Positions 33,425 to 44,084 of a stretch of DNA of 64,000 nt are shown here, one piece after another. The stretch comes from Helianthus annuus (lineage: Eukaryota; Streptophyta; Magnoliopsida; Asterales; Asteraceae). The position numbers and the translations under genes are program-made. Location of the stretch: contig NC_035438.2 of assembly GCF_002127325.2 (NCBI RefSeq), positions 90,210,385-90,274,384 on the forward strand. Reading direction: 5' to 3'. The first letter of the stretch is position 1; each line of letters begins with the position of its first letter. The notes below the pieces were generated by a model, which saw only the letters and a program-made list of their open reading frames with translations, was not told the origin of the DNA and did not search any database.

Positions 33425-35806
33425 CGTACTACCAATCGGCTGGGTGAATGTATAAAAATAGGTACAATCCAACAATTATTTTTATAAGTTTTGAAAATCA
33501 GTGTTTGAACCATAGGTAATCGTTTAATTTATCAAAAGAATATGTACTAAGCATGTGTAATCATATAGTATAAAATCATGAAAATAACAAATAGGCATAT
33601 ATGTTTCACTCCAAAACAATTGAAAACAGTAAAAGAGGGGACTATGTACTCACTTGAGATTGCAAGTATCCTTGATTAAGTGTCCTAACAAAGCTCGGGA
33701 AATCAAGGAATCAAGTGGCACCTACTATGGAATCACTATGTTAAATAATCGGATCCTAAATCGAGAGATAGGATAGAATGAAGTACTATAAATCAAATGA
33801 GTATTGGAACTCATATGGTATGATTTAATAGACCTAACATTCTGATTTGGAAGTCTACCTAAGTGCTTTTGACCCGTTTCGACCCATTTTGGTAGTATAG
33901 GCCACTATAATGCGTCGTTTGCGTAAAACTATGGTCGGATGGTTATCTATGTGCTATGTCAAGTCTTACATGCCCAATTATGCCTAAACATGTTACTAAA
34001 TCAAATTATATGTCAAAAAGTTGATCACATATGCAAAATAAGGATTTATGCTTCAAAAGGGCGTTTTGGTCATTTCCTATGGGCATATAAGCTAACTAAC
34101 AAATGACTAACCAATCCTAAGTGATCATAAGGTATAACCTCAGAGGTTATTCCCTATGCAACTATGATCACTAAGCGAGTTTGGTCGGATCCTAATGATC
34201 GACCAAACGGGTTGGGTTCGAAAGTCTAAGCGGTTGTTCAGACCACTTAACTTACGACCCTAAACAAGCACTAACTAATAGTGACGAGTTAAACATGTCA
34301 AAACACGTTTAACCTACTGATTTGGTATCAAAACAAAGAGTTTTGATACCTAAAAGTAGTTCCGTTGCAAAATGCATGCTAAAACGCATTTTGAGCGAAA
34401 CTTTGACTCTCCCCTACACCTAGTTAACGTGGTAATCAATAGGTATAATCACTAAGGATTATAACCATCTTGATTACAATCACGTTGCAAAGTTCAACCG
34501 AACTTTGCGTTGACCATGGACTGGTCAAACTGAAAGTCAAACACTATTTGACTTTTTAAACTAGGAAAGCAAATAAAAGAATGAAGGAATGCTCACTAAA
34601 GGTCCTTGCTATCTTTTCTACAAAGAATAAGTTTCCAATCATTTGAGAGAGCTCCCAATCAGATTCGAGAAGAGATAAGAGAGGAATGAGCAAATGAAAT
34701 GGAAGTTGGCCATGCTATTTATACTTGTTGCAAGTTCATAGGATCATGCCATTTGTTTGTTTAACCTCCAAGCAAGAATCATGGCCATACAATTGTCACA
34801 AGCAGGTACAAAGCCTTGGGGAGGTGTTAACTTGCTCATCACACCAAGAAATTTGCATAACAGCCCCTGAATTATCAAACAGTTGCTGAAAATCAAATTT
34901 CTGTCGTTGGGCATGCCTTACGGACCATAAGGACATGTGCATATGGTCCGTAAGCTACTTGCAGACCAGCAACTTTCAGAAATTGACAATTTAGTCCCTG
35001 CACTTGAGAAACTTGATTTTTTATACATTTTTGACACGTTTAAGCCCTGTTAACCTCATTTCAAAGCTCTAAAATGAATTTAAAGTATAGGGAACTTAAA
35101 ATATGCTCAAAAATATCTCGAATGTCGGTTCGTTTGGTCGTACAGTTGCGTTGTTCGGTTAATTACGACGGAAGTCGTAACGAACGCAAAAACGATCCAA
35201 ATTAAGCGACGAATGAAGTTTTAGCATGCCAATCACTAAAATAAAATATTTTAATGATTACATAAAATTTTGGATGTCCAGATGTGGCCAGAACGTAAGA
35301 TATGCGCGGAAATGCAAACTTACGCCGATTTTGACACTTTTAGTCCCTGTAAGATCATGTAGGCATATTTTCGTACACCGATCCGCTCAAAGCTTATTTC
35401 TAAGCTATGTTTAGGTTATATGGGGTATGTTTAGCTTATGATCAAGTTCCGGACTGTACGTTACCTTACGAATCGGTATAGTTTCGCAGTTTGATGCAAA
35501 TAGTCCCTGCGATCGAATAAACTTGTTTTTCCGTACCAAACCTTCCAAAACTTATTTCTAAGTTATGTAAAGGTTATTTAAGGTAATTTAAGCCTATTTC
35601 ACTATCCCGGAGTGTTTATCGCGTTAAACTGTTTATGTTTACGCACCAGTGCGCGTATAACCTTCCAAAAAGCGATTTAAAGCTCGAAATCGAACAAGAA
35701 TTGATATGTGCAAAAGATACACATATTTATACAAATCCCAAGTATGAAACACAATATTTCATTGATTTGGCATTTTTTTGGTGTTCATGGTAATACAGGT
35801 GTCACA
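33425..35806 (-). repeat. C1 5' LTR, second piece
   Basis: The first five bases (CGTAC) are the A1 target copy. It is homologous to the left-LTR pieces from 33643 on. It includes TATAAATAG (minus, 34715-34723) and the U3 hairpin 34917-34954, and ends ACAGGTGTCACA at 35806. Confidence 0.88.
34917..34954. repeat. U3 hairpin, right-LTR version
   Basis: Arms CTTACGGACCAT (34917-34928) and ATGGTCCGTAAG (34943-34954) pair perfectly. The loop is 14 nt, its outer A-T able to extend the stem by one. It lies 194 bp upstream (minus sense) of the TATA box at 34715. Confidence 0.85.
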
Positions 35807-36786
35807 AGCAGGAGTAACAAAGAGTTGTGGATATTTAGCTTTCATATCACTTTCGAGTTCCCAAGTGAACTCGGCGCCGCGTTTGCCTTCCCAACGAACC
35901 TTAACTATGGGAATGCGTGAGCATCGAAGCTTCTTGGTCTCTCGGTCCATGATTTCTACTGGCTTTTCCATAAAGTGTAGGGTCTCGTTCACTTGTAAGT
36001 CTTCGAGAGGTACATGAAGATTCTCCTCCGCTAGGCATTTCTTGAGGTTCGAGACGTGGAAAGTCAGACGTACGTTTCTGAGTTCCTCCAGTAGTTCGAG
36101 TCGGTAGGCCACTTTGCCAATTCTATCCAGAATCTTAAAGGGACCTATGTATCGTGGCGCTAGCTTTCCTTTCTTGCCAAATCGGATCACCTCTTCCAAG
36201 GTGAAACCTTTAGGAGTACGTGATCACTGACTTCAAACTCAAGGGGTGTTTATCGGCGTAGCTCTTTTGACGACTCCGAGCTCTCAGGAGATTGTCTCGT
36301 GTTAGGTGGATCTTGTCAGTCATTTCTTGTAGTAACTCAGGACAGGTGATTTGAGCATCTCCGATCTCATGCTATACAATAGGAGATCGACATTTTCTAC
36401 CATATAATGCCTCAAAGGGTGCCATTTGAATACTGGTGTGATAACTGTTATTGTATAAAAATTCTACTAAAGGTAAATGTGAATCCCAATTACCACCAAA
36501 ATCTATAACGCACGAACGAAGCATGTCTTCAAGGGTGTGGATCGTGCGCTCAGTCTGACTGTATGTTTGGCGATGAAATGCTGTACTGAGATTAAGATTG
36601 TACCAAGAGCGGTTTGGAACGTCTCCCAGAGACGTGAGGTAAATCGACCATCACGGTCAGAGATGATGTGACGAGGCGTCCCGTGTCGACAAATGATTTC
36701 ATTGGTATAGATTCGTGCTAATCGTTCAACCTTGAAGTCTTCTCGTATCGGTAAGAAGTGAGTGGATTTCGTAAGACGATCGACAA
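35807..36786 (-). pseudogene. pol: Fragment of integrase from an older Ty3/gypsy element 'F'
   Basis: Reading the minus strand from 36786: [31 protein letters not shown] (second catalytic Asp) and a frameshift near 36600. Then the C-terminal part of the core with [20 protein letters not shown], a TAG where relatives have Trp, and a further frame change near 36200. The last frame (36199-35807) has [13 protein letters not shown] and a chromodomain-like KVRWEGKRGAEFTWE..MKAKYPQLF. It runs 15 codons into the C1 LTR before a stop. F differs clearly from A1 at the protein level. It is bounded by C1 on the left and C2 on the right, so both inserted into it. Confidence 0.85.
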
Positions 36787-36971
36787 TGTCACACCCCGAC
36801 CGCGTAAAACAACAAAACGTGGTGGAAACGTCGGGGAGTGTTGTAACAGAATCATTGTTTCACAACCATGGATTAAACAGTTTCGTTTTATTGAATTAAA
36901 TGTATTACATTACATTGGAATTAGAAACAAAACAGGAACAAATAAAATTTCATTGTTGTTAAGTCACTAAG
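36787..36971 (-). repeat. C2 3' LTR, first piece
   Basis: TGTCACACCCCGACCGCG start; homologous to the first 180 bp of the C3 and C2 right LTRs. It is interrupted by A2 at CTAAG. Confidence 0.9.
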
Positions 36972-37480
36972 TGTCACACCCCCAAAATGCACACGCGGAG
37001 TATCACCGCTTGGGAGCGTGACTGACCAGGATCCAGCCATCAATCATATTGAACATAGCATTTAATAATACTAATAGATAATGTAATTCAACAAGACATG
37101 ATTGATGTTCAAAACCAAACATTTGTTTAAGTAGCGGAAGCATGTAAGTAAACCCAACATAAATAATAATGTAATGTCATAAGTGTTTAAAGAAACAATC
37201 ACGATCCAAGCCCACAACGACCAGCTCCTCCCTGTGCAAGCTCCATGTACCTAACGACCTGCAAGGCATGTAACAGAGGATCAACAACTAGTTGAGCGAG
37301 TTCACAGAAAGTAAATGCGTAGTAGTAAGTTCGTTTGTAACAGGTGGCTCTACTGGGCCGTTAGTACGTTCTATTGGTGGGGGCTTCCCATGTTGTATAA
37401 CCACTAGACTATTCGTAACCATATGTGTTCTTCACAATCCGAGAACAGTAGTAAGTATAAGTTCACGTAGGTCTTACGTG

Positions 37481-37735
37481 AGTATCCTTCACATCCGAGG
37501 ATAGTAATTAAGTATAAGTATCCTTCACATCCGAGGATAGTAATTAAGTATAAGTATCCTTCACATCCGAGGATAGTAATTAAGTATAAGTATCCTTCAC
37601 ATCCGAGGATAGTAATTAAGTATAAGTATCCTTCACATCCGAGGATAGTAGTTAAGTATAAGTATCCTTCACATCCGAGGATAGTATTTAAGTATAAGTA
37701 TCCTTCACATCCGAGGATAGTAGTAAGTATATGGG
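37481..37735. repeat. 36-bp tandem repeat, seven copies, in A2 LTR (also 44594-44848)
   Basis: Units AGTATCCTTCACATCCGAGG plus ATAGTAATTAAGTATA begin every 36 bp from 37481. Copies are almost identical. The minus-strand frame 37404-37766 (repeated Leu-Gly-Cys-Glu-Gly-Tyr) is open only because 36 is a multiple of three. Confidence 0.95.
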
Positions 37736-38164
37736 TACGTAGATTGCACGTATGTGTCCTGCACAACCGAGGACGATGGTATGGTAGTCTAGTAATAGTA
37801 TCAGTACGAATCTATTCAACCTTATTCCTTTAAAACCCATTCCCAAGCCCCGGGAATCCCATGCCTTAGTAAGAGTGTGAACTCACCTTGGTTTGCTCGG
37901 TATGCTATGCCCTAGGGTTTATCAAATGTCTAAGTCCGTTACCCACGACCTAGGATATGTTGCACATGATACGATGTGAGTGTTTGCATCAAATTAGGGT
38001 TTGTAAGTCATTGATATTCAAGCAACTGTGTTTAGTGTGTTTATTGTGTACAGAATGATATCACATAGAATGTTCACACATGCAGGATCATACAGTTGTA
38101 TTCTGCATCATACAATCATACAGTCTTTTCAAGTTTAAATAGAATTCAGTGCATGTATCATTAC

Positions 38165-38805
38165 AAGCATTCCGGATCATAAAAATCAACCTAAAACTCA
38201 GACAGTTCATCTACAACATCAGATCATTCATTAAGTATAATGTTCAGGCTATGCAACAAACATGAAACTCGGGCTAGGTTATCATATAATAGTTCTGACA
38301 AGGCACACAACACAGAAATTCGGACATAGGATTGCATTCCTTTCACAAGGTCGGACAAAAGGGGCCTCCCTCATAAGAAACTCGGACCACCTTATACATT
38401 TATAAAACTTGGATCAAGTGGGCAAGCAAAAACTCGGACTAGGGTTTCAAATGCCCAAAATTCGGACCTTCATCACAAGAAACTCGGACCCCCCCCCCCC
38501 TTACTAGGGTTAAACCTCGGACCAAGGGGCATCCATTAAAGAAACTCGGATCCCTTGTGGCATTAATAAAAAGTCGGACCCCCTCTTGTGAATAAAAGTC
38601 GGACTAATCCCCACCTTTGAAGAACTCGGACTAGTCATCATTAAGAAACTCGGACATAGAGTTTAGCTCATAAAATTCGGACATGGTGATCATTAAACTC
38701 GGGCTTGATGTTTTCATTATAACTCAGACAGACGTTTAAAACAATCCTCGGACCTTGTGTATCATTCAAAAACTCAGACAAGAGGATCCAAAAACTCTGA
38801 CTTAA
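38165..38805. repeat. ACTCGGAC interspersed tract in A2 LTR (also 45278-45918)
   Basis: About 25 occurrences of A(A)CTCGGAC or variants with 15-35 bp spacers, same family as in B and the solo A. Confidence 0.82.
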
Positions 38806-39547
38806 AGCAGCATACATACGAATGATCAAGTTTATATCAGTTACGTTCTTATATTGAACCAGTTACGTTTTCTATTGTTCAAGCAACCCTAATTTCATTC
38901 ACAGTAAACCAAATCAGAATCGGTATTCTAACCAAATAGTCACTTAATGATTAGCAAACGATTACGCATCAGAACATTAATCATTTCACCAAAATCAAAC
39001 ATCAATCAATCACAGAATATTATAGGATGAACTAGGGTTTTTCATGAACACCAAATCAAGAATTAAGAATTGATAATAATCAAGCAATCAATCAACAATT
39101 AACATCAAACGATGATTAAACCATTACCTTGATTCGATTCTAGTTGGATTAGCAATCAAACTTGATGCGAAAGACTTGTGAATCCAAGAATGATAAGAAG
39201 GTGGTTGTAGAGAGGATTAGGGAATGTGGGTACGTGTTTTGATTCTTGTGATGATTAGTGAATGATTAGTAAAAGAGATTAGGGTTAAGTATGGTTTAAT
39301 TTTCACTAATTACACTATACACCCTGAATTTCTATATTTTACACAAGTACACCATCCCCTAACAATTTCACAATTCCACCATCATGTTCATATATTTACC
39401 AATTTCACAATTAACAAACAATCATGCACAATCACACAATTAAAACATATATAATTCCATGGCAATCAATTGTGCAAGTAAACAACTAAATAATACAAGA
39501 ACGTGCAATAAATGCGAAATAGAATCTTGGAAATTCGAGTTGTCACA

Positions 39548-39686
39548 TTATCCCCAACTTAAAAGAAATTTCGTCCCGAAATTTGGTATGCACTCACTGA
39601 GGAAGCTAGGTAAGCTGTATTGTTCACTGGTTTTCCTGGGGTGTCACATCATCCCCCAGTTGATTTGGAATTTCGTCCCGAAATTC
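39548..39686 (-). promoter_or_regulatory. A2 doubled PPT/hairpin junction
   Basis: Same layout as A1: outer purine tract and AAATTTCG-TCC-CGAAATTT stem, then GGGGTGTCACA (ending 39648), inner purine tract (39649-39657) and stem GAATTTCG-TCC-CGAAATTC (39668-39686). One arm base outside the stem (CCG to CGG) has changed relative to A1. Confidence 0.72.
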
Positions 39687-39689
39687 GGT

Positions 39690-42660
39690 AGTAGTAGCTT
39701 CAGCCTCAGTAGTGGTTGCTTTGGTTTCGAATAACTGGGGGTACTTTTCTGTCATCTGGTCTTCGCGTTCCCAGGTGTACTCTGGGCCACATTTGGAGTT
39801 CCAACGAACTCAGACAAGAGGGATTCTCTTGTGTTTGAGGACCTTAACATCCCGGTCCGTGATTTCAACTGGTTCCTCGACGAACTGCAACCGCTCGTCG
39901 ATAGTGAGTTCCTTAAAAGGAATTATGAGGGTCTCATCTGACAGGCACTTCTTCAGATTCGACACGTGGAATACGTTGTGAACTGCACCGAGTTCAGCTG
40001 GTAGGTTTAGTCTGTAGGCTACTTGGCCTATTCTTTCAGTGATTTCGAACGGTCCAACATACCGTGGATTGAGTTTGCCTCTTTTACCAAAACAACCACA
40101 CCCTTCCAGGGTGAAACTTTGAGTAAAGCCCGGTCCCTGACCCAAAATTCCAATGGCTTCCTACGCTTATCTGCGTAGCTTTTCTGGCGATCGCGAGCTG
40201 CCGCCATGCGTTGTCGTATCTGTGCAATTCGTTTAGTAGCGTCAACTACCATTTCTGGGCCTGTAATCTAACTATTCCCCCACCTCTGCCCAACCGAGAG
40301 GTGACCGGCATTTATGTCCGTACAATGCCTCGAATGGAGCGGCTTGAATGCTGGTGTGATAGCTGTTCATGTATGAGAACTCCACCAAAGGGAGATGCTT
40401 TTCCCAGCCGTTGCCGAAATCAATACCACATGCCCGAAGCATGTCTTCAAGAGTCTGGATCGTTCGCTCAGACTGCCCATCCGTCTGAGGATGGTACGCT
40501 GTGCTCATGTCTAATCGTGAGCCAAAGGATCTGTGCATCGCTTGCCATAGCTCTGACGTGAATCGTGCATCCCGATCCGAAATGATGGAAATGGGCACCC
40601 CGTGCCTCGAAACAACTTCTTTAAGGTAGATGTCTGCGAGAGTGGAGAACTTATCCGTTTCCTTTATAGCCAGGAAGTGTGCAGACTTGGTGAGTCGATC
40701 CACGATCACCCATATAGTATCATTCCCACGCTGGGATCTGGGTAAGCCTGTAACAAAATCCATGGAAATTTCTTCCCATTTCCATTGCGGTATCCTGGGT
40801 TGCTGAAGTAGGTCTGAGGGTTTCTGGTACTCTGTCTTGACTCTCGCACAAGTCAAACATTTGCAATGTGGGCCTTCATGCTAGGCCACCAATATGTAGT
40901 TCTAATGTCGTGGTACATTTTATCCGACCCTGTATGTACCGAGTAGCGAGACTTGTGTGCTTCATCCATCACAAGTTCACGTAGATCGCCATAGGGTAGG
41001 ACCCAATACGTCCTGTTACATAGTAGGCGCCGTCTTCCTTTTGTTCTAACCGTTGCCTCGAGCCGCGTAAGGCTTCAGCCTTGATGTTTTCTGGTTTCAA
41101 TGCTTCTACCTGAGCATTCCATATCCGTGCAGGAAGATCAGACTGAATAGTGAGCAGAGCGTCTACCGCAACACTGGCTTTGCCTGGATGGTACTTGATA
41201 ACGCATTCATAATCATTAAGTAGCTCGACCCATCGTCGCTGACGCATGTTCAATTCCTTCTACTTGAAGATATGCTCGAGACTCCTGTGATCGGTGTAAA
41301 TTGTGCACTTGGTACCGTACAGGTAGTGTCGCCATATCTTAAGCGCGAAAACAACAGCTCCCAGCTCTAAATCGTGCGTCGTGTAATTCCGTTCATGAAC
41401 TTTGAGTTGCCGCGAAGCGTAGGCAATAACTATATCACGTTGCATCAATACGCAACTAAGCCCCTGTATCGATGCGTCGCAATAGACCACAAAATCGTCT
41501 GTGCCCTCAGGCAATGAGAGAGTAGGTGCGCTGCAAAGCCTATCCTTTAAGTACTGAAAAGGATTTTCCTGGGAATCTCCCCAACGGTAGGTGACACCTT
41601 TCTGTGTCAATAGCGTAAGCGGCTGTGTGATCTTCGAAAAGTCTTTAATAAATCGTCTGTAGTACCCCGCCAAACCCAAGAATTGGCGTATTTCCATTGG
41701 TGTACGCGGTGCAGGCCAGTTCCTGATCGAATCTACCTTGGATGGACCTACATGGATCCCATCCCTGTTCACCACATGGCCTAAGAAGTGGACTTCACGA
41801 AGCCAGAAGTCGCATTTTGAAAACTTTGCGTACAGTTGCTCCTTTCGAAGAAGTTCCAAGATGAGACGTAAGTGCTGCTCGTGCTCCTCCTGACTCTTGG
41901 AGTAGATCAGAATGTCGTCGATGAAGACAATGACGAACTTGTCAAGATAAGGTTTGCACACCCTGTTCATAAGATCCATGAAGACTACAGGCGCGTTCGC
42001 AAGCCCGAATGGCATAACAAGAAACTCGTAATGACCGTAGCGAGTTCTGAAGGCTGTCTTGGAGACGTCCTCATCCCGGACTCTCAGCTGATGATACCCT
42101 GACCTTAGATCGATCTTGGAATAGTAATTCGACCCTTGCAACTGGTCTAATAGGTCGTCAATGCGTGGAAGAGGATAACGGTTCTTCACTATGACCTTGT
42201 TCAGTTCACGGAAATCAATTTCACATCCTGAAGGTGCCATCCTTCTTGTAGCTCCCCAAGGCGAAGAGATAGGTCGGATAAATCCCTTATCCAAGATTTC
42301 TTGTAGCTGCGTCGATAGTTCTTCTGATTCTGGTGGGGCTAAGCGATACGGTGCTCGAGCTATGGGTGCTGCCCCTGGAGAGAGCTCGATTTGGAATTCG
42401 GCCTGACGATGAGGCGGTAGACCAGGTAAATCTTTAGGAAACACCTGAGGAAAGTCGCGTACAACTGGATGGTCTTCCAACTTCCTTTCTGTCGCTGATG
42501 CGTCAGTGACAAGTGCCAGAATTGCAGTGTGCCCCTTTCGTAAACATTTCTGCGCCTTTAAGAAGGAGATGATGCCAACCACAGCACCACTCTTGTCGCC
42601 TTGAACTTCGAGAGGTTCTTGACCAGAACGAGGAATGCGAACAATCTTTTCCTTGCATAG
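39690..42660 (-). pseudogene. pol: A2 pol, broken (RT, RNase H and integrase; protease deleted)
   Basis: Close homologue of A1 pol. 42582-41260 holds the RT and RNase H domains with FIDDILIYS and VVYCDAS intact, but the [11 protein letters not shown] block is scrambled by a compensated frameshift. A TAG at 41260-41262 replaces the Gln codon CAG of A1. 41253-40969 continues in the same frame but lacks the 14-residue SRKDTLPK block. A 13-bp deletion near 40860 shifts frame in the integrase zinc site. 40856-40272 keeps all three catalytic acids (MDF, SDRD, DGQSE). Two further frame changes split the GPF and chromodomain-like end (40252-39810). Protease DSG is missing altogether. It cannot make a working polyprotein. 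Confidence 0.9.
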
Positions 42661-43767
42661 GATTTCTGCTTGCTGTTGCTGCGGGCGATTCCGATTTGCA
42701 GGCCATGGGCTCCTGAATCCTTAGCTTCATGGCCCATCTTGAGACACCTCTGGCAACGTCCCTCGTTGCACTAACCACCGTGGTGTCTGTTGCATTCATT
42801 ACACATTGGGTGAATTCCCCGATATCCACCCTGCCCCTGATCACCAGAAATTGGCTGACTCGGCTCTGGTGATCACTATTCATGCGCTGCTGCTGTGCTT
42901 GAGACCGAACGGTAGCTGAACCCTTGCTGGAATACCCATCCCATTTCCGCTTGTTGTCACTAGGGGTAGCGGGAGTAGCAGAAGTAGTAGCGGTAGTAAT
43001 AGCGCTGATACAACTAGGCAGCCTGTTCTGTTCCACTGCCTGATCCGTGAGGCGATGAGCAAGACGCTGAATGTCTTGGTTATTGTCGAGGTTAGCCGAT
43101 GCAGCATGGCTCTGAATCTCTGAGGCTAGACCTTTGAGGTACAATTTGATACGCTTGCTTGGAGAGTCCACCATGGTTGGACACAAGATGGCCAGTTCGT
43201 TCGACCGTTTCGTATAAGCTTCAATTTCTGACCCCGTCATTTTCAAATGGTAAAGCTCCACTTCCAACTTGTGGATGTCACCACGCGTACAGTATTTCCT
43301 TTTAATGCGTTCTTTGAATTCATTCCAGGGAGTGGCGTTAGCAGCTGCCAACCCTAGTATCTGTACCTGCGCGTTCCACCAGGTTAGCGCGATTCCTTCC
43401 AAAGTACCAGTGGCGTACTTGACCCTGTGAGCCTCAGGGCATTCACACATCTCGAATACTGACTCGAGCTTCCCAAACCAATGGAATAGTCCCACTGCTC
43501 CTTCTGTGCCACTGAATGTGCTAGGACGACAATCCATGAAGTTCTTGAATGTGCAGACAGGTTGCTGTGCGTTCTGACCCGTTGCGCGAGAAAGATAGGT
43601 CAAGGTTAAGCGCGAGAGTTGGGTCACGAGAGTAGGATCTAACATCCTAGAATAGGTTTGGAATAGCAGGTTATACCTCCTGCTTGGGCGGCTGCAAGCG
43701 CCGCAGAAACTTGTTCGTTAATGAGAGCCGTCAACCGGGCTTGAGTCATGTTAACACGTCCAGACAT
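42661..43767 (-). pseudogene. gag: A2 gag, broken
   Basis: The head MSGRVNMTQARLTAL starts at 43767 and stops at 43639. The capsid-like domain is open from 43645 (MLDPTLVTQ, then QNAQQPVCTFKNFMDCRP) and closely follows A1 up to the Ser/Thr-rich tail. A 1-bp loss near 42855 then shifts frame, so the Cys/His knuckles read correctly only in another frame. The region between the second knuckle and the middle of protease (A1 29300-29826) is deleted, the junction lying in a CTG-repeat microhomology. Confidence 0.88.
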
Positions 43768-44084
43768 GATCGAGTAGTAAAGGTAGCGTAAGTATGAATG
43801 GTTCGCGAGTAGTGCGATGACAGAAAAGTGTAGGCACATAGGTGTTCTTAAGCAGTAACAAGTAGTGAGCAAAGTAATGTAAGCATACTACGAGCAAAGT
43901 TCTATGCAATTCTAGCATGTAGGCAATAAACATAAACCTTATTACCTAGAATGTCGAGTCTTGCACGTGGAGCGAAGCGTCGTTGTGGATCGTTGAGAGC
44001 ACTGTTCTGGTTATAGTCTGGTTTTAAAAACGTTTTCCCATATTAAAACCAAGTTCTCTATAACCAATGGCTCTGATACCAATC
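43768..44084 (-). other. A2 leader and primer-binding site
   Basis: Homologous to the A1 and B leaders. The PBS TGGTATCAGAGCC lies at 44069-44081 on the minus strand, three bases from the LTR. Confidence 0.85.

Larger units (their letters stand above)
11118..35806 (-). mobile_element. Gag-only long-LTR element 'C1', carrying four nested insertions
   Basis: C1 is made of left LTR pieces 11118-13065 and 16437-16606, internal pieces 16607-19001 and 21737-22504, and right LTR pieces 22505-23913 and 33430-35806. It is interrupted by B, solo LTR E, the family-A solo LTR and A1. It encodes a Gag of the MPPRR type that stops without any pol, so it resembles the TR-GAG class of non-autonomous elements. 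C1 is inserted in the integrase region of F: pol resumes at 35807 immediately after the LTR terminus ACAGGTGTCACA. Its two LTRs differ visibly more than those of A1, A2 or C3, so C1 is older, as the nesting requires. Confidence 0.82.
36972..39547 (-). repeat. A2 3' LTR (left)
   Basis: Starts TGTCACACCCCCAAAATGC and ends GAGTTGTCACA. It contains a 36-bp tandem array (37481-37735), the ACTCGGAC tract (38165-38805) with a C12 run near 38489, and a GA-poor leader near 39150-39290. Confidence 0.94.

Noticed and set aside
37404..37766. Repeat protein with Leu-Gly-Cys-Glu-Gly-Tyr units (also 44517-44879)
   Set aside because: The 36-bp tandem unit is a multiple of three, so a frame stays open by chance. 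No start context or homologous protein type; lies in an LTR.
38485..38502. C-run as a polypurine tract on the minus strand
   Set aside because: It lies in the middle of the A2 LTR within the ACTCGGAC tract and is not adjacent to an LTR edge; homopolymer expansion is enough.
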